Positions 27,827 through 38,188 are shown, counted from the stretch's first letter. The stretch: DNA of 50,503 bases from Allobacillus salarius (GCF_007559425.1 NZ_VMHE01000017.1:1-50503); one strand, 5' to 3'. Notes: a model not told the origin generated them from the sequence alone. Program-made: numbers and translations.

Positions 27827-28669
27827 TTATTTCCCTTGGCTCATTAAATCGAGTATTCTTTCAAGGTCTTCTTTACTGAAATACTCAATTTCAATTTTAC
27901 CTTTTCTTTTACCTTGTTGAATGGTAACGGACGTACCAAATAAATCTCTTAGTTCTGTTTCCTTAGAGGCAATGAAAATATCCTTTTTAGCCGTTTTCTT
28001 TTTTGTCTTTTGATTATTTTCATTTAAGCGAGTAATTAATTGCTCTACTTGTCTTACATTCAGGCCTTCTTTTCGAATTTTGTCAGCAATCATCAAAATT
28101 TCTTCTTCTTTTTTTAATGCTAATAACGCTCTTCCATGGCCCATAGTGAGTTCTTTACTGTTAATCATTGCCCTTACTTTTGTAGGCAATGAAAGCAAAC
28201 GAATCATATTGGCGATATGTGGACGACTTTTCCCAAGTCGTTTCGCTAATTCATCATGCGTCAAAGATAGCTCATTAATCAACCGATCATAAGCTTCGGC
28301 TTCTTCCATCGGATTAAGATCTTCCCTCTGCAAGTTCTCAAGAAGCGCCAATTCCATCATCTCTTGGTCGTCTAAATCACGGATGACAGCTGGTATCGTT
28401 TCAAGTCCAGCTTCTTTGGATGCTCGGAACCTACGCTCGCCTACGACGATTTCATAGCCTTTTATCGATTGCCGAACGATGATGGGCTGCAAGATACCGA
28501 ACTGAAGGATTGAGTCCTTCAACTCCTCAATGGCATCAGCTTCGAAAACCTTACGTGGTTGATAAGGATTTGCGCGAATTTCATTGATCGCTACTTCCCG
28601 TACCGTCTCTTCATCGAAATTGACATCTTGAAATAATGCATTCACACCTTTACCCAACCCTCTGGCCAT
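27827..28669 (-). CDS. parB: Chromosome partitioning protein ParB (Spo0J)
   Basis: ParB is a CTPase clamp that loads at parS and spreads to organise the origin and recruit SMC. The 280-residue protein has the N-terminal ParB/Srx domain with the CTP-binding GERRFRA (about 75-82) and NLQREDLNPMEEA motifs, a central helix-turn-helix (SLTHDELAKRLGKSRPHIANMIRLL) and a C-terminal dimerisation domain. It overlaps the end of parA by 20 bp. Four perfect parS sites lie within 8 kb. In B. subtilis it also antagonises Soj in sporulation control. Confidence 0.97.
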   Translation of the reverse strand: MARGLGKGVNALFQDVNFDEETVREVAINEIRANPYQPRKVFEADAIEELKDSILQFGILQPIIVRQSIKGYEIVVGERRFRASKEAGLETIPAVIRDLDDQEMMELALLENLQREDLNPMEEAEAYDRLINELSLTHDELAKRLGKSRPHIANMIRLLSLPTKVRAMINSKELTMGHGRALLALKKEEEILMIADKIRKEGLNVRQVEQLITRLNENNQKTKKKTAKKDIFIASKETELRDLFGTSVTIQQGKRKGKIEIEYFSKEDLERILDLMSQGK

Positions 28670-29423
28670 TTTCCATCACTTCCTTCGCTAAATCACTATA
28701 CACTTCAGCGCCTTTTGAGCGGGGATCATATTTAATAATGGGCTCCCCATGACTCGGTGCTTCCCCTAAGCGAACGTTTCTAGGAATAATTGATTGAAAC
28801 ACTTTATCTTGGAAGTACTTTTTGACTTCTTCAATAACTTGAATACCAAGATTTGTTCTCGCATCTAGCATTGTTAGTAATACACCTTCGATTGCTAGAT
28901 TATGATTCAATCTTTTCTGGACAAGTCGAATCGTATTTAACAATTGACTTAACCCTTCCAATGCATAATATTCGCACTGAACTGGTATAAGTACGCTATC
29001 TGATGCTGTTAGAGCATTTAATGTTAATAATCCAAGAGATGGCGGACAATCGATAATAACGTAATCATAGTTGTCTCGCGTTTCTTCTAACGCTCTTCGC
29101 AATCTTAACTCCCTAGAGATGGTAGGAACCAATTCTATTTCAGAACCAGCTAATTGAATAGTCGCTGGTATCGCATCAAGATTAGGAATATTCGAAGGCA
29201 TGAGTGCATGATTGATATTTTCTTCTTCAATTAATACGTCGTAAATACATGTATTCGTTTCACCTTTATTAATTCCGATTCCACTTGTGGCATTTCCTTG
29301 TGGATCGATATCAATTAAAAGGACTTTATTTCCCATATCAGCTAAACAAGCACTCAAATTCACTGCTGTTGTTGTTTTGCCAACGCCACCTTTCTGGTTT
29401 GCAATGGCAATTACTTTACCCAT
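28650..29423 (-). CDS. parA: Chromosome partitioning ATPase ParA (Soj)
   Basis: ParA is a deviant Walker ATPase that works with ParB in origin segregation and, in B. subtilis, regulates DnaA. The 257-residue protein has the P-loop KGGVGKTTT (11-19), the conserved DIDPQGNATSG (about 38-48), the switch DCPPSLGLL (about 123-131) and the DNA-binding arginine region near the C-terminus. AGGTG precedes the ATG. It leads the parA-parB operon, and a 725-bp gap separates it from noc. Confidence 0.97.
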   Translation of the reverse strand: MGKVIAIANQKGGVGKTTTAVNLSACLADMGNKVLLIDIDPQGNATSGIGINKGETNTCIYDVLIEEENINHALMPSNIPNLDAIPATIQLAGSEIELVPTISRELRLRRALEETRDNYDYVIIDCPPSLGLLTLNALTASDSVLIPVQCEYYALEGLSQLLNTIRLVQKRLNHNLAIEGVLLTMLDARTNLGIQVIEEVKKYFQDKVFQSIIPRNVRLGEAPSHGEPIIKYDPRSKGAEVYSDLAKEVMENGQRVG

Positions 29424-29585
29424 CTATGTCACCTGCCTACATCTTTCACAATTTACTTTTATATTTATCAATTTGATAGCTATAAATTATATTTTATCAT
29501 GAACGAACAGGTTATGTTAGTTAAATATGTAGTTTCATAGAACCATTTTGAAAAAAGAAAAGAAAAAAAGGTCTAAATCATATGT

Positions 29586-29940
29586 TGGGGAGGCTGGGAC
29601 GTAACCTTTAATGTTGACACAGATACGAGCAACTAATTCAGTATGAGTAGTTACTCGCTTCGGAAATATACTTCGCTTTTACCCACAGGGCATAAGGCGA
29701 CATCTGCGATAAATCGCAGTGTCTTCTATATCGCGGGCAGCTGTTGAGCCTCCTCGTGCTTCGCACTGCGGGGTCTCACCTAGGCTTTTGCTCCCGACGC
29801 CCAGGACGGGCTAGTGTCAACGTTGGCCACAGGAAGTGGCCGCATTTAGTTGACCGCAGAAGTCTCCGTATATTTCCTACGCTAAGTTAGATTGTTATTC
29901 ATGTTTCTGAGTTTATCACTTTGGTGTCTGTGCCTCTCCC
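29586..29940. repeat. Structured interspersed repeat element (about 355 bp)
   Basis: The 725-bp gap between parA and noc contains no gene, but a GC-richer block bounded by imperfect inverted ends, GGGGAGGCTGGGAC and GTGTCTGTGCCTCTCCC. Inside it a second inverted pair, GGAAATATAC (29662-29671) and GTATATTTCC (about 29868-29877), encloses several hairpins: CTGCGAT-AA-ATCGCAG, GTGC-TTC-GCAC and GGCCAC-AGGAA-GTGGCC. From memory, elements with GAGGCTGGGAC and GCCTCCTCG...CTGCGGGGTCTCA are scattered through intergenic regions of halophilic Bacillaceae. It would be a nonautonomous, MITE-like or RNA-forming repeat. Confidence 0.7.
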
Positions 29941-30097
29941 TATTTACGCAATTTGTCCTGGTATAAACTTGTTATGGTGCAATAAAACTTTTTGACGGAT
30001 AGGATACACTTAGGTGGTGCAGACGAGCTGCGTCGGCGGTATAGAAACCTACGCTAGTTGTATATTTACCCCACCATATATTTTAGAGCCGAAAAAA

Positions 30098-30126
30098 AAG
30101 CCTATCATGATGCGAATGATAGGCTT
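30098..30126 (-). terminator. Terminator of noc
   Basis: Hairpin AAGCCTATCAT / ATGATAGGCTT is followed on the minus strand by eight T, 23 bp past the noc stop. The sequence between this and the interspersed repeat (29941-30097) shows nothing recognisable. Confidence 0.9.
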
Positions 30127-30148
30127 AAAAAGTGTTTCAGTAACACAT

Positions 30149-31012
30149 TTATTTGTTTTTCGGGATTTTAATCGTAATTTTATAGTGATCGTCTTCTTCT
30201 GTTTCCTCTGATTCTACGTTTAATCCTGATTCAGAGACCATGCTCAATGATTGGCGAATTGTATTTAAAGCAATTCGGAGGTCTTTACTGACGCCTTTCA
30301 TCTTCGGTTTTCGTTTCGTTTTTTCTTCGGATGAATCTTCTGGATGGAGTAACGCGTCGATTTGTTCTTCCGTTTGTTTAACATTGAGGTGATTTTCAAT
30401 TATGATGCCTAATAATTCTTCTTGAAGTGTTTCATCCTTCAATGAAATTAACGCTCTTGCATGTCTTTCCGTAATTTCTTTGTTCAATATGGCTTGTTGA
30501 ACAACGCTAGGCAGCTTTAATAGTCGTAGTTTATTTGCAATCGTTGACTGACTTTTACCTAAACGTTGTGCTAGTGCTTCTTGTGTCAATCCGTGCTGGG
30601 ACAGCAGTTGTTCATAGGCAACTGCTTCTTCAATGACTGTCAGCTCTTCACGTTGAAGGTTTTCGATCAATGCGACGGAAGCTGTTTCTGTATCCGTCAT
30701 ATTTTTGACGATTGCTGGAATCGTTTCCCACTTGAGCGATTGAACGGCACGCCATCTTCTCTCACCGGCAATCAACTCATATCGATCTTCTTCTTCTATC
30801 TTCCGGATAACGATTGGTTGAATCATTCCATGTTTATGAATCGTTTGTGCGAGTTCATTAATTTTTTCTTCATCAAAAATCGAACGAGGCTGATATTGAT
30901 TCGGACTTATCTTGTCCACTTCAATTTGCACAACTTCATTACTTACTTCTGACGAGACATCCTTGTCGGAATTGGAAGCATTTTTACCGAACAACTTACT
31001 AATTGTACCCAT
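30149..31012 (-). CDS. noc: Nucleoid occlusion protein Noc
   Basis: Noc is a ParB paralogue that binds its own palindromes and the membrane to block Z-ring assembly over the nucleoid. The 287-residue protein starts with a short amphipathic segment ([11 protein letters not shown]), as in membrane-targeting Noc. It has GERRWRA and [16 protein letters not shown]-binding motifs and a helix-turn-helix ([25 protein letters not shown]). It is a separate transcription unit between parA and rsmG, as in B. subtilis. The position and the N-terminus distinguish it from ParB. Confidence 0.95.
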   Translation of the reverse strand: MGTISKLFGKNASNSDKDVSSEVSNEVVQIEVDKISPNQYQPRSIFDEEKINELAQTIHKHGMIQPIVIRKIEEEDRYELIAGERRWRAVQSLKWETIPAIVKNMTDTETASVALIENLQREELTVIEEAVAYEQLLSQHGLTQEALAQRLGKSQSTIANKLRLLKLPSVVQQAILNKEITERHARALISLKDETLQEELLGIIIENHLNVKQTEEQIDALLHPEDSSEEKTKRKPKMKGVSKDLRIALNTIRQSLSMVSESGLNVESEETEEDDHYKITIKIPKNK

Positions 31013-31061
31013 TCTTATGGCACCTTCCTTATCAAGAATACGAACTCTGTTATGTAAATAA

Positions 31062-31080
31062 AACTCGTCAAACGACGAGC
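31062..31080 (-). terminator. Terminator of mnmE-mnmG-rsmG
   Basis: Hairpin ACTCGTC-AAAC-GACGAGC lies in the rsmG-noc gap with T-rich sequence following on both strands, so it may act in both directions. Confidence 0.7.
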
Positions 31081-31147
31081 TTTTGACAAAATCATAAAAA
31101 ATTGTGTGATGATCTACTAGTAGTTAGTTTCTATAATAATTAATCTG

Positions 31148-31163
31148 TGTTTCACGTGAAACA
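31148..31163. promoter_or_regulatory. parS centromere site 3
   Basis: Perfect TGTTTCACGTGAAACA palindrome in the gap between rsmG and noc. Confidence 0.97.
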
Positions 31164-31227
31164 ATTGAAACTTTCTCTACTGCTATCTTACCACATATTG
31201 CTTGTAGGGAGAAGGTTTAAATTATGC

Positions 31228-31944
31228 TCACTCAATTGGTTCCTTATTTGGAAGTCCAGCTTTCCGCGGATATTTCCCTGGCGTCTTACGTTTTTTATGA
31301 ATAATCGCGATGTTTCTCTCACTATTTTCAATCGGTAATAAAAACTCGTGAATATCACGCCATTCGCCACCTAGGACTTGCACAGCCGCTTCACTGGCCT
31401 TCTTCTCTTCATGGAAGTTGGCACCCTTCATCATGATTAGGTCGCCGCCAACCTTCACTAACGGTAGGCATAATTCGCTTAAGACAGAGCTTCTAGCAAC
31501 CGCACGGGACACGACGACATCGAAACTCTCTCTGAACTTTTTGTTCTTACCGAAGTTTTCAGCACGATCATGGTAGAATGCAATTTCCGTTAAGTTTAAC
31601 TTATCCGCTATGTGATTTAAGAAAGAGACGCGCTTTTTGAGCGAGTCAACGATTGTCATTTGTAGATGTGGATATACGATTTTTAAAGGAATCGAAGGAA
31701 ACCCCGCTCCTGCACCTACATCACAAACAGATAGTGGTTGTGAAAAATCATAATGGAAAGAAGCAGTCAATGAATCAAAGAAGTGTTTTAAATAAACCTC
31801 TTCTTGGTCCGTAATCGCTGTCAAATTCATTTTCTCATTCCATTCGACCAATAGCTCATAATACAACTTGAACTGAGCGAGCTGCTGCTCACTCAGTTCA
31901 ATGCCGTGTTCAATTAAGTTTGCTTGAAATAACGTTTCATCCAT
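31228..31944 (-). CDS. rsmG: 16S rRNA (guanine527-N7)-methyltransferase RsmG
   Basis: RsmG (GidB) methylates G527 of 16S rRNA using SAM; its loss gives low-level streptomycin resistance. The 238-residue protein has the SAM-binding motif [17 protein letters not shown] (about 68-84), followed by [10 protein letters not shown] and SRAVA. It lies 11 bp after mnmG and is the last gene of mnmE-mnmG-rsmG. The length and motifs fit the family, with no sign of damage. Confidence 0.97.
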   Translation of the reverse strand: MDETLFQANLIEHGIELSEQQLAQFKLYYELLVEWNEKMNLTAITDQEEVYLKHFFDSLTASFHYDFSQPLSVCDVGAGAGFPSIPLKIVYPHLQMTIVDSLKKRVSFLNHIADKLNLTEIAFYHDRAENFGKNKKFRESFDVVVSRAVARSSVLSELCLPLVKVGGDLIMMKGANFHEEKKASEAAVQVLGGEWRDIHEFLLPIENSERNIAIIHKKRKTPGKYPRKAGLPNKEPIE

Positions 31945-31955
31945 TGCTTAACCCT

Positions 31956-33842
31956 CTATTCATTTGATACTTTTGAACGAACGCCTTGTTCAATATAGAC
32001 GAGTAAGATTGATATATCAGATGGGTTTACTCCAGAGATCCGTGATGCTTGGCCAACTGACAATGGTCTGACTTGTTTTAATTTCTCTCTAGCTTCTGAA
32101 GCTATACCAGAAATTTGATCATAGTCAATGTGCTCGGGAATATATTTATTGTCCATTTTTCTCATTTTCTCGACTTGCTGGTTAGATTTCTTAATATACC
32201 CTTCATATTTCACATGAATCTCAACTTGTTCTTCTACCTCTGGTGGTAGTTCTGTTTCACGTGAAACAAACGGCTTCAAATGTTCGTATTTCATTTCTGG
32301 GCGACGCAATAGATCTGTTGCTCGAACTGCTTCTTTTAGTAGGGTCCCATTTTGTTCTTCAATCACTTTTTGAATGTCTTCATCTGGTTTAATGATTATT
32401 TTTTCAAGACGTTTAATTTCATCTTGAATTTGTTGCTTTTTATGCGTGAAACGTTCATAACGTTCATCAGAAATTAATCCATATTCATATGCAACGTCGA
32501 TTAAACGTAGATCAGCGTTATCATGACGCAATAATAGACGATATTCTGCTCTTGAAGTCAACAACCGGTATGGTTCATCTGTGCCTTTTGTTACTAAATC
32601 ATCGATTAACACACCGATATATGCTTGTGAGCGATCCAATATTAATGACTCTTTATTCAAAGCTTTTCCAGCAGCGTTAATTCCTGCCATTACTCCTTGG
32701 GCTGCAGCTTCTTCATATCCGGATGTACCGTTAATTTGGCCAGCTGTAAATAATCCATTAATCGTTTTCAGTTCTAATGTTGGCCATAATTGAGTTGGAA
32801 CGACAGCATCGTATTCGATGGCGTAACCTGCACGCATCATTTCTGCTTTTTCTAAGCCTGGAATTGTTTCAAGTAATTTCTTTTGAACGTCTTCCGGAAG
32901 TGAAGTTGATAATCCTTGAACGTACACTTCTTCCGTATTTCGCCCTTCAGGTTCCAAAAAGATTTGGTGGCGTGGCTTATCAGAGAAACGAACGATTTTG
33001 TCTTCTACAGAAGGACAATAACGTGGGCCTGTTCCTCTTTCAGCTCCTGAATACATCGCTGATTTAGATAGGTTATCCATGATGATTTCATGGGTCACTT
33101 CACCAGTATACGTTAGCCAGCACGGTATTTGGTCTGTGATGAATTCCGTCGTTTCGTAAGAGAAAGCACGTGGCTCTTCATCTCCTGGTTGAATTTCTGT
33201 TTGCGAGTAATCAATCGTATGACTATTTACGCGTGGTGGTGTCCCTGTTTTAAAACGAACGAGTTCAATTCCAAGTTCTTCCAATTGTTTCGATAGTTTA
33301 ATCGTCGGACGTTGGTTATTTGGACCACTTTCATATTCAATATCTCCGATTAATACTTTGCCTCGCATAAATGTTCCTGTAGTAACGATGACCTGATCTG
33401 CATAATAGCAAGCTTTCGTTTCCGTAACGACACCTTTTACTTGGTTGTCTTCAATCAATAAGCGGTCGACCATACCTTGTCTTAACGTTAAATTCTCTTG
33501 ATTTTCAATGACATGCTTCATTTCTTGTTGGTAAAGAACTTTGTCTGCTTGAGCACGCAAAGCGCGAACAGCAGGTCCTTTGCTTGTATTCAATAAGCGC
33601 ATTTGAATATGCGTTTTATCAATCACTTTTGCCATCGCACCGCCAAGCGCGTCAATTTCCCGTACGACGACACCTTTAGCGGGACCACCGAGCGATGGGT
33701 TACACGGCATAAATGCGATTAAGTCGAGGTTCAGCGTCAGCATTAACGTTTTAGCGCCTCTTCTTGCTGAAGCTAAACCCGCTTCGACACCCGCATGGCC
33801 GGCACCGATGACAATGACGTCATAATGTCCTGCATCATACAT
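31956..33842 (-). CDS. mnmG: tRNA uridine 5-carboxymethylaminomethyl modification enzyme MnmG
   Basis: MnmG (GidA) is the FAD-binding partner of MnmE and modifies U34 of tRNAs reading NNA/NNG codons. The 628-residue protein has the N-terminal dinucleotide-binding motif [14 protein letters not shown] (about 10-23), the signature GGPAKG region with a conserved Cys ([12 protein letters not shown]) and a C-terminal MnmE-binding domain. GGAGG precedes the ATG. A perfect parS palindrome lies within its reading frame at 32253-32268, encoding part of an ordinary loop (SRET). Confidence 0.98.
   Translation of the reverse strand: MYDAGHYDVIVIGAGHAGVEAGLASARRGAKTLMLTLNLDLIAFMPCNPSLGGPAKGVVVREIDALGGAMAKVIDKTHIQMRLLNTSKGPAVRALRAQADKVLYQQEMKHVIENQENLTLRQGMVDRLLIEDNQVKGVVTETKACYYADQVIVTTGTFMRGKVLIGDIEYESGPNNQRPTIKLSKQLEELGIELVRFKTGTPPRVNSHTIDYSQTEIQPGDEEPRAFSYETTEFITDQIPCWLTYTGEVTHEIIMDNLSKSAMYSGAERGTGPRYCPSVEDKIVRFSDKPRHQIFLEPEGRNTEEVYVQGLSTSLPEDVQKKLLETIPGLEKAEMMRAGYAIEYDAVVPTQLWPTLELKTINGLFTAGQINGTSGYEEAAAQGVMAGINAAGKALNKESLILDRSQAYIGVLIDDLVTKGTDEPYRLLTSRAEYRLLLRHDNADLRLIDVAYEYGLISDERYERFTHKKQQIQDEIKRLEKIIIKPDEDIQKVIEEQNGTLLKEAVRATDLLRRPEMKYEHLKPFVSRETELPPEVEEQVEIHVKYEGYIKKSNQQVEKMRKMDNKYIPEHIDYDQISGIASEAREKLKQVRPLSVGQASRISGVNPSDISILLVYIEQGVRSKVSNE
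32253..32268. promoter_or_regulatory. parS centromere site 4 (inside mnmG)
   Basis: Perfect TGTTTCACGTGAAACA palindrome within the mnmG coding sequence. It is kept intact inside codons, which suggests selection for ParB binding. Confidence 0.95.
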
Positions 33843-33861
33843 ACATAAAGACCTCCTTTTT

Positions 33862-35238
33862 TTATTTTCCTAAACAGAACTGGGAGAATAACTGATCGAT
33901 TAATGATTCATGAACGTTATCACCAATGATTTCGCCGAGTAGCTCCCACGTTCGTGTAATATCTATTTGAACTAAATCAAGCGGCATACCGTCTTCCACC
34001 GCTTGAAGTGCTTCGTCTAATGCTTGTTCTGATTGCTCAAGTAATTGGATGTGACGTACATTGGATACATACGTCAAGTCACCTGAATCTAATTCTCCTT
34101 CGAAAAAGGTTTCTGCAATTGCCGTCTCTAGTTGATCAATTCCTTTTTCCTCCACCAAAGAGGTCGAAATGATCGGTACGTCTCCTGCAACTGCTCTCAC
34201 TTCAGCTAGATCGATTCGTTGTTCCAGATCCGTCTTATTGATGACAGCAATAATATCATGTTCTTTTGCTGCTTCAAAAAGTGCTGCATCTTCTTTTGTA
34301 AATGGTTCGTTCCCATTTAAAACGAGAAGAATTAAATCAGCATCTTGAAGAGCTTTTCGAGAGCGTTCAACTCCGATTCGTTCCACTATATCTTCGGTTT
34401 CCCGAATCCCTGCTGTATCGATTAGGCGGAGTGGAACACCACGTACATTCACATATTCTTCAACGACATCACGGGTTGTTCCAGGAATATCGGTAACAAT
34501 TGCTTTATTTTCTTGAGCTAATATATTTAATAATGACGACTTACCGACGTTTGGTTTACCGATAATCGCCGTCGCAATACCTTCTCGTAAGATTTTCCCT
34601 TGCTTGGCCGTCAGCAACAGTCGCTGTATCTCTTCCTTCACAGCTGTTCCACGTTCAACAAGCATTTGATGTGTCATTTCTTCCACATCATCATATTCCG
34701 GATAATCAATATTCACTTCGACATGAGCAACTGTTTCAATCAACTGCTGTCGCAATGAACGAATTAAGTTCGATAGACGACCATCCATTTGGTTCAATGC
34801 TTGTGACATTGCTTTGTCTGTCTTGGAACGAATTAAGTCCATAACAGCTTCTGCTTGAGATAAATCGATCCGACCATTCAAGAACGCACGTTTTGTGAAC
34901 TCTCCTGGTTCAGCCAGTCGTGCGCCTTCTCTTAAAATTAACTGAAGTACACGGTTAACGGATACCATACCACCGTGACAGTTAATTTCGATTATATCTT
35001 CACGAGTAAAGGTTCGAGGAGCTTTCATCACTGAAACCATCACTTCTTCGACCTTTTCATCTGTCTTTGGATCGACTAAACTCCCATAATGAATTGTATG
35101 GGAATCTACTTTCGCCAAATCCTTTGTTGGAAAAATTCGATTGGCGATGGCAAACGATTCCTCTCCACTAATTCGAACAATCGCAATGGCACCCTCGCCA
35201 ATCGGTGTTGAAATCGCTGTAATTGTATCTTGCTCCAT
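33862..35238 (-). CDS. mnmE: tRNA modification GTPase MnmE
   Basis: MnmE (TrmE) is the GTPase that with MnmG installs the cmnm5 group on wobble U34. An N-terminal tetrahydrofolate-binding domain (about 1-118) and helical domain surround a G domain with [22 protein letters not shown] and NKTD. The C-terminal CLGK motif carries the catalytic cysteine. I use the ATG at 35238 (458 residues), eight bases after GGAG; a GTG three codons earlier is too close to it. It is the first gene of mnmE-mnmG-rsmG. Confidence 0.98.
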   Translation of the reverse strand: MEQDTITAISTPIGEGAIAIVRISGEESFAIANRIFPTKDLAKVDSHTIHYGSLVDPKTDEKVEEVMVSVMKAPRTFTREDIIEINCHGGMVSVNRVLQLILREGARLAEPGEFTKRAFLNGRIDLSQAEAVMDLIRSKTDKAMSQALNQMDGRLSNLIRSLRQQLIETVAHVEVNIDYPEYDDVEEMTHQMLVERGTAVKEEIQRLLLTAKQGKILREGIATAIIGKPNVGKSSLLNILAQENKAIVTDIPGTTRDVVEEYVNVRGVPLRLIDTAGIRETEDIVERIGVERSRKALQDADLILLVLNGNEPFTKEDAALFEAAKEHDIIAVINKTDLEQRIDLAEVRAVAGDVPIISTSLVEEKGIDQLETAIAETFFEGELDSGDLTYVSNVRHIQLLEQSEQALDEALQAVEDGMPLDLVQIDITRTWELLGEIIGDNVHESLIDQLFSQFCLGK

Positions 35239-35365
35239 GAACCTCACTCCTTTCTATGAGTAAATTCTCAACTAAAAACAATAACATAAATAGGGATAAA
35301 AAGAAAGATATACAGCTTGCCTCTTATTGGTAAAATGTATGTAATGAGTAGGTTTAAGTCACTTC

Positions 35366-35406
35366 AAAAAAATACCGATATAAAGCGATTAAGCCTTACA
35401 TCGGTC
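35366..35406 (-). terminator. Terminator of rnpA-spoIIIJ-jag
   Basis: Hairpin ACCGATATAAAG / CTTACATCGGT is followed by seven T on the minus strand, 30 bp past the jag stop. Confidence 0.85.
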
Positions 35407-35435
35407 ATTTAACTATATTTTATTTCTTGCCTGTC

Positions 35436-36053
35436 TCATTCAGGCTTGATGACAACGTATCGATTTGGATCTCTTCCATCTGAGTAAGTAGAAACTTTGC
35501 TGTGGTCTTGCAATGCTGTATGAATGATTTTTCGTTCAAAAGAAGGCATTGGCTCCAATCGAACTTCTTTATTTAACTTCAATGCTTTATTTGCAAGCTT
35601 ATTCGCTAAATTTTCAAGTGTCTCTTTTCTACGAGCACGATAATCCTCTGCATCAACAACGACGGTTACATATTCATCTTTATTTTTATTCACAACAAGA
35701 TGAGTTAAATATTGCAACGCATTAATGGTTTGTCCACGCTTACCGATTAACAACCCAATTTTTTCGCCGACAAGGTCATATACAACTCCGTTTTGATCTT
35801 CCTTCACTTGAACATCGATCGCAACATTCATATCACCAGCGATATCGACCAAAAATTGTTTACCCTCTTCTGTGGCGCTTTTCATCTCTGTTACTTTTAC
35901 ATAAGCACGTTTAGAACCAAAGACACCGAGCAGTCCTTTTTTTCCTTCATCGATTATATCGACTCTCACTTGACTTTCATCTAAATCAAGTTGATTAAGG
36001 GCATTCTCTTTTGCTTCTTCAATCGTACGACCACTAGCAGTTATTTCTCTCAC
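35436..36053 (-). CDS. jag: RNA-binding protein Jag (KhpB/EloR)
   Basis: Jag is an RNA-binding protein linked to cell elongation and to SpoIIIJ. The 205-residue product has the Jag-N domain (1-52; [28 protein letters not shown]), a KH domain with the loop [14 protein letters not shown] (about 103-116) and a C-terminal R3H domain (about 140-205; [13 protein letters not shown]). Its start overlaps the spoIIIJ stop by 4 bp. Order rpmH-rnpA-spoIIIJ-jag is conserved across Firmicutes. Confidence 0.96.
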   Translation of the reverse strand: MREITASGRTIEEAKENALNQLDLDESQVRVDIIDEGKKGLLGVFGSKRAYVKVTEMKSATEEGKQFLVDIAGDMNVAIDVQVKEDQNGVVYDLVGEKIGLLIGKRGQTINALQYLTHLVVNKNKDEYVTVVVDAEDYRARRKETLENLANKLANKALKLNKEVRLEPMPSFERKIIHTALQDHSKVSTYSDGRDPNRYVVIKPE

Positions 36054-36823
36054 TTTTTAGATCCTCCATTGTCTTTTTCATATTGTTTCATCATCGGACG
36101 ACGAATTAACAATGTTTGAACAATCATAAAGAGGTTACCTACTACCCAGTATAGTGCTAAAGCAGCTGGGAAGAACAATGCGAACACACCAATCATCACT
36201 GGCATCAAGTATAACATGACTTGCATTTGTGGGTTAGCTGCAGCTGGTGTGCCTGCCATCATTAATTTTTGTTGGATAAATGTCGTTGTAAATGTAATGG
36301 CTGCCATGATAATGCTTGGTTCACCGAGTGAAAACCATAAGAACGTATAATTTTCAATTGCCTCTGTACGCACAATAGCATGGTAGAAAGCAATTAAAAT
36401 CGGCATCTGTACAATAATTGGTAGACACCCTGCAAGTGGGTTAACCCCATGACGCTGGAACAAAGCCATCGTTTCTTGCTGTAATTTCTGCTGTGTCTGT
36501 TGGTCTTTTGACGAGTATTTCTCTCTTAATGCTTGTAACTCTGGCTGGATCATTTGCATCGCTTGAGAAGATTTCAACTGTTTGATATTTAGTGGCAAAA
36601 TTAATGTACGCAACAAAAGCGTTACAATAATAATTGCCAAACCAAAGCCATGATTGAAAATATCCTCGGCTATGTAAGTAATCAAGAAAGATAATGGATA
36701 AACAAAAAACGTGTTCCAAAACCCTTCGCTGTTTTCGGTAATTGGTTCATTAATCTGTGTACAACCACTTAGGAATAAAGCAATTGCGACTAATGCCACA
36801 ACTACGAACAATCGTTTATACAC
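36050..36823 (-). CDS. spoIIIJ: Membrane protein insertase YidC1 (SpoIIIJ)
   Basis: SpoIIIJ/YidC inserts and folds membrane proteins and is needed for sigma-G activation in sporulation. The 257-residue protein is a lipoprotein with lipobox LSGC (lipid-bearing Cys21), followed by five membrane segments and the YidC features [14 protein letters not shown] and [18 protein letters not shown] choose the GTG at 36823, as AGGAGG stands seven bases before it; the open frame runs nine codons further upstream through that site. It overlaps jag by 4 bp. Confidence 0.95.
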   Translation of the reverse strand: MYKRLFVVVALVAIALFLSGCTQINEPITENSEGFWNTFFVYPLSFLITYIAEDIFNHGFGLAIIIVTLLLRTLILPLNIKQLKSSQAMQMIQPELQALREKYSSKDQQTQQKLQQETMALFQRHGVNPLAGCLPIIVQMPILIAFYHAIVRTEAIENYTFLWFSLGEPSIIMAAITFTTTFIQQKLMMAGTPAAANPQMQVMLYLMPVMIGVFALFFPAALALYWVVGNLFMIVQTLLIRRPMMKQYEKDNGGSKK

Positions 36824-36911
36824 CTGTTTTCCTCCTAACATTGCTAACACGGAAATTCTTTATTTATTCTACCATCATATATAAGAGGTTTACCATAAAA
36901 AAGTGAAATAT

Positions 36912-37262
36912 TTATTGACGATATAAGCCTGTTCGTTTTAAAAGATGCTTTAAGCTGATCTTGACCTCTTCAACATTCATGGATGTCGCCGGTTTTCTGG
37001 CAATGATTACGAAATCAACATCCGGTTGAATATGCGGCTCCAACTGTCGTAAGCTTTCGCGTATATAGCGCTTAATTTTGTTACGCATAACAGCATTCCC
37101 GAGCTTTTTTCCAACAGAAATTCCTACACGGAAATGTTGCTGATCCTTTTTCATCACATAGTAAATGACAAGCTGTTTGTTGGCGAACGATTCACCTTGT
37201 TTAAAAATTTGTTGAAACTCCTCATTTTTTTTGACACGATATTTTTTCTTCAAAAGGATCAT
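36912..37262 (-). CDS. rnpA: Ribonuclease P protein component
   Basis: RnpA is the protein subunit of RNase P, which matures tRNA 5' ends. It has the signature region RVGISVGKKLGNAVMRNKIKRYIRE (about 55-79), with the RNR-type basic motif, and IIARKPA. Start choice is uncertain. I use the ATG at 37262 (116 residues, family length) with a weak GAGAG site; a TTG three codons later (LKKKYRVKK) is equally possible. The open frame extends 13 codons upstream. It follows rpmH, from which a terminator-like hairpin separates it. Confidence 0.95.
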   Translation of the reverse strand: MILLKKKYRVKKNEEFQQIFKQGESFANKQLVIYYVMKKDQQHFRVGISVGKKLGNAVMRNKIKRYIRESLRQLEPHIQPDVDFVIIARKPATSMNVEEVKISLKHLLKRTGLYRQ

Positions 37263-37344
37263 CCAATCTCTCTCGATGTTCGAATAAACGGTTCCGTTCA
37301 TCTCGTTGCTTCAAATCCAATTATATTTATATACATATTATCTG

Positions 37345-37381
37345 CTAGAAAAAAGACCACTGAGTGGATCTTCCAGTGGTC
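37345..37381 (-). terminator. Intrinsic terminator between rpmH and rnpA
   Basis: Hairpin GACCACTG / CAGTGGTC begins on the rpmH stop codon itself and is followed on the minus strand by GGTC then six T. It would end or attenuate transcription before rnpA. Confidence 0.85.
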
Positions 37382-37515
37382 TAAGCAGAAAGTACTTTTC
37401 TTCCTTTTTTACGACGGCGTGCTAGAATCTTACGTCCGTTTTTCGTTTTCATTCTAGCTCGGAATCCGTGCACCTTGCTATGCTTTCTCTTTTTTGGTTG
37501 ATATGTTCTTTTCAT
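37381..37515 (-). CDS. rpmH: 50S ribosomal protein L34
   Basis: L34 is the tiny, highly basic 50S protein encoded beside oriC in most bacteria. The 44-residue product reads [20 protein letters not shown] and continues to [12 protein letters not shown], a full-length, canonical L34. AGGTG precedes the ATG. It heads the leftward rpmH-rnpA-spoIIIJ-jag cluster and has a near-consensus promoter in the oriC region. Confidence 0.98.
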   Translation of the reverse strand: MKRTYQPKKRKHSKVHGFRARMKTKNGRKILARRRKKGRKVLSA

Positions 37516-37573
37516 TTATCTACACCTCCTAAAAGGAAATCAAAATCTATACCATTTAAAAACAGTCCAAATT

Positions 37574-37603
37574 AGTATATAAAATTTGTCCCCTATATGT
37601 CAA
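37574..37603 (-). promoter_or_regulatory. Sigma-A promoter of rpmH
   Basis: On the minus strand, a perfect TTGACA (37603-37598), an 18-bp spacer and TATACT (37579-37574), about 60 bp before rpmH. Confidence 0.85.
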
Positions 37604-37810
37604 TAGTAAAACAGATGATCCTTATTAATATTCGACCATCTATTTTATCTACATTCCGTTCTTCAAAGAGATTCACTCTTTATTTTAATCGGATATCCAT
37701 CGATAAGCAATGAATAAGGATATTTTTTTATTCGATCAGTAGCCATATTTTTAAAAGTATCGATTTTTTCAACCAACTAAATTCCATTAACAATTTTAAC
37801 CCTCATTTTT

Positions 37811-38188
37811 TTATCCACAATTGCTGTTTTTCCCTCTCTCAAAAAGTTATCCACATGTGCGTTGAATATCATACTAAGTCTGTTTTTTATTCACACCCTA
37901 ATTCGACAAATTACCCACAAATTCTACAGTTGTGGACAATATTTTTGCACAACCAATAGAACTATGTGGATAAGTTGAAATCACATTGAAATAACAAGGT
38001 AAGTTTGATATGATTATATTGTTTAAAATGTGAATAAGTAATTGTGAATAACTGAGTTTTCCACAGAGTGTGAATAATATGTGGATAGTTAACCACAGCT
38101 TGTTAGAAAAGATATCTACAGGGCTGTGGATTTTGTCGATAGATGTCATTTTCCCACGTTGTTAAATGAATAATCCATCCACAGGCAA
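37811..38188. other. oriC: oriC, upstream DnaA-box region (incA/incB type)
   Basis: The 706-bp rpmH-dnaA gap holds no gene. Perfect TTATCCACA boxes lie at 37811 and 37847 and, inverted, at 37965-37973. Near-perfect boxes include TTATTCACA at 37887, TTACCCACA at 37911, inverted TTGTCCACA at 37931, inverted TTATTCACA at 38029, 38043 and 38069, inverted CTATCCACA at 38080 and TTAACCACA at 38089. With the second cluster beyond dnaA this makes a bipartite origin like that of B. subtilis. The cluster overlaps the dnaA promoter, so DnaA can repress its own gene. Confidence 0.93.
37986..38014 (+). promoter_or_regulatory. Sigma-A promoter of dnaA
   Basis: TTGAAA (37986-37991), a 17-bp spacer and TATGAT (38009-38014). 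A perfect inverted DnaA box ends 13 bp before the -35 and several more follow the likely start site, as expected for autoregulation. The leader to dnaA would be about 200 nt. Confidence 0.75.
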
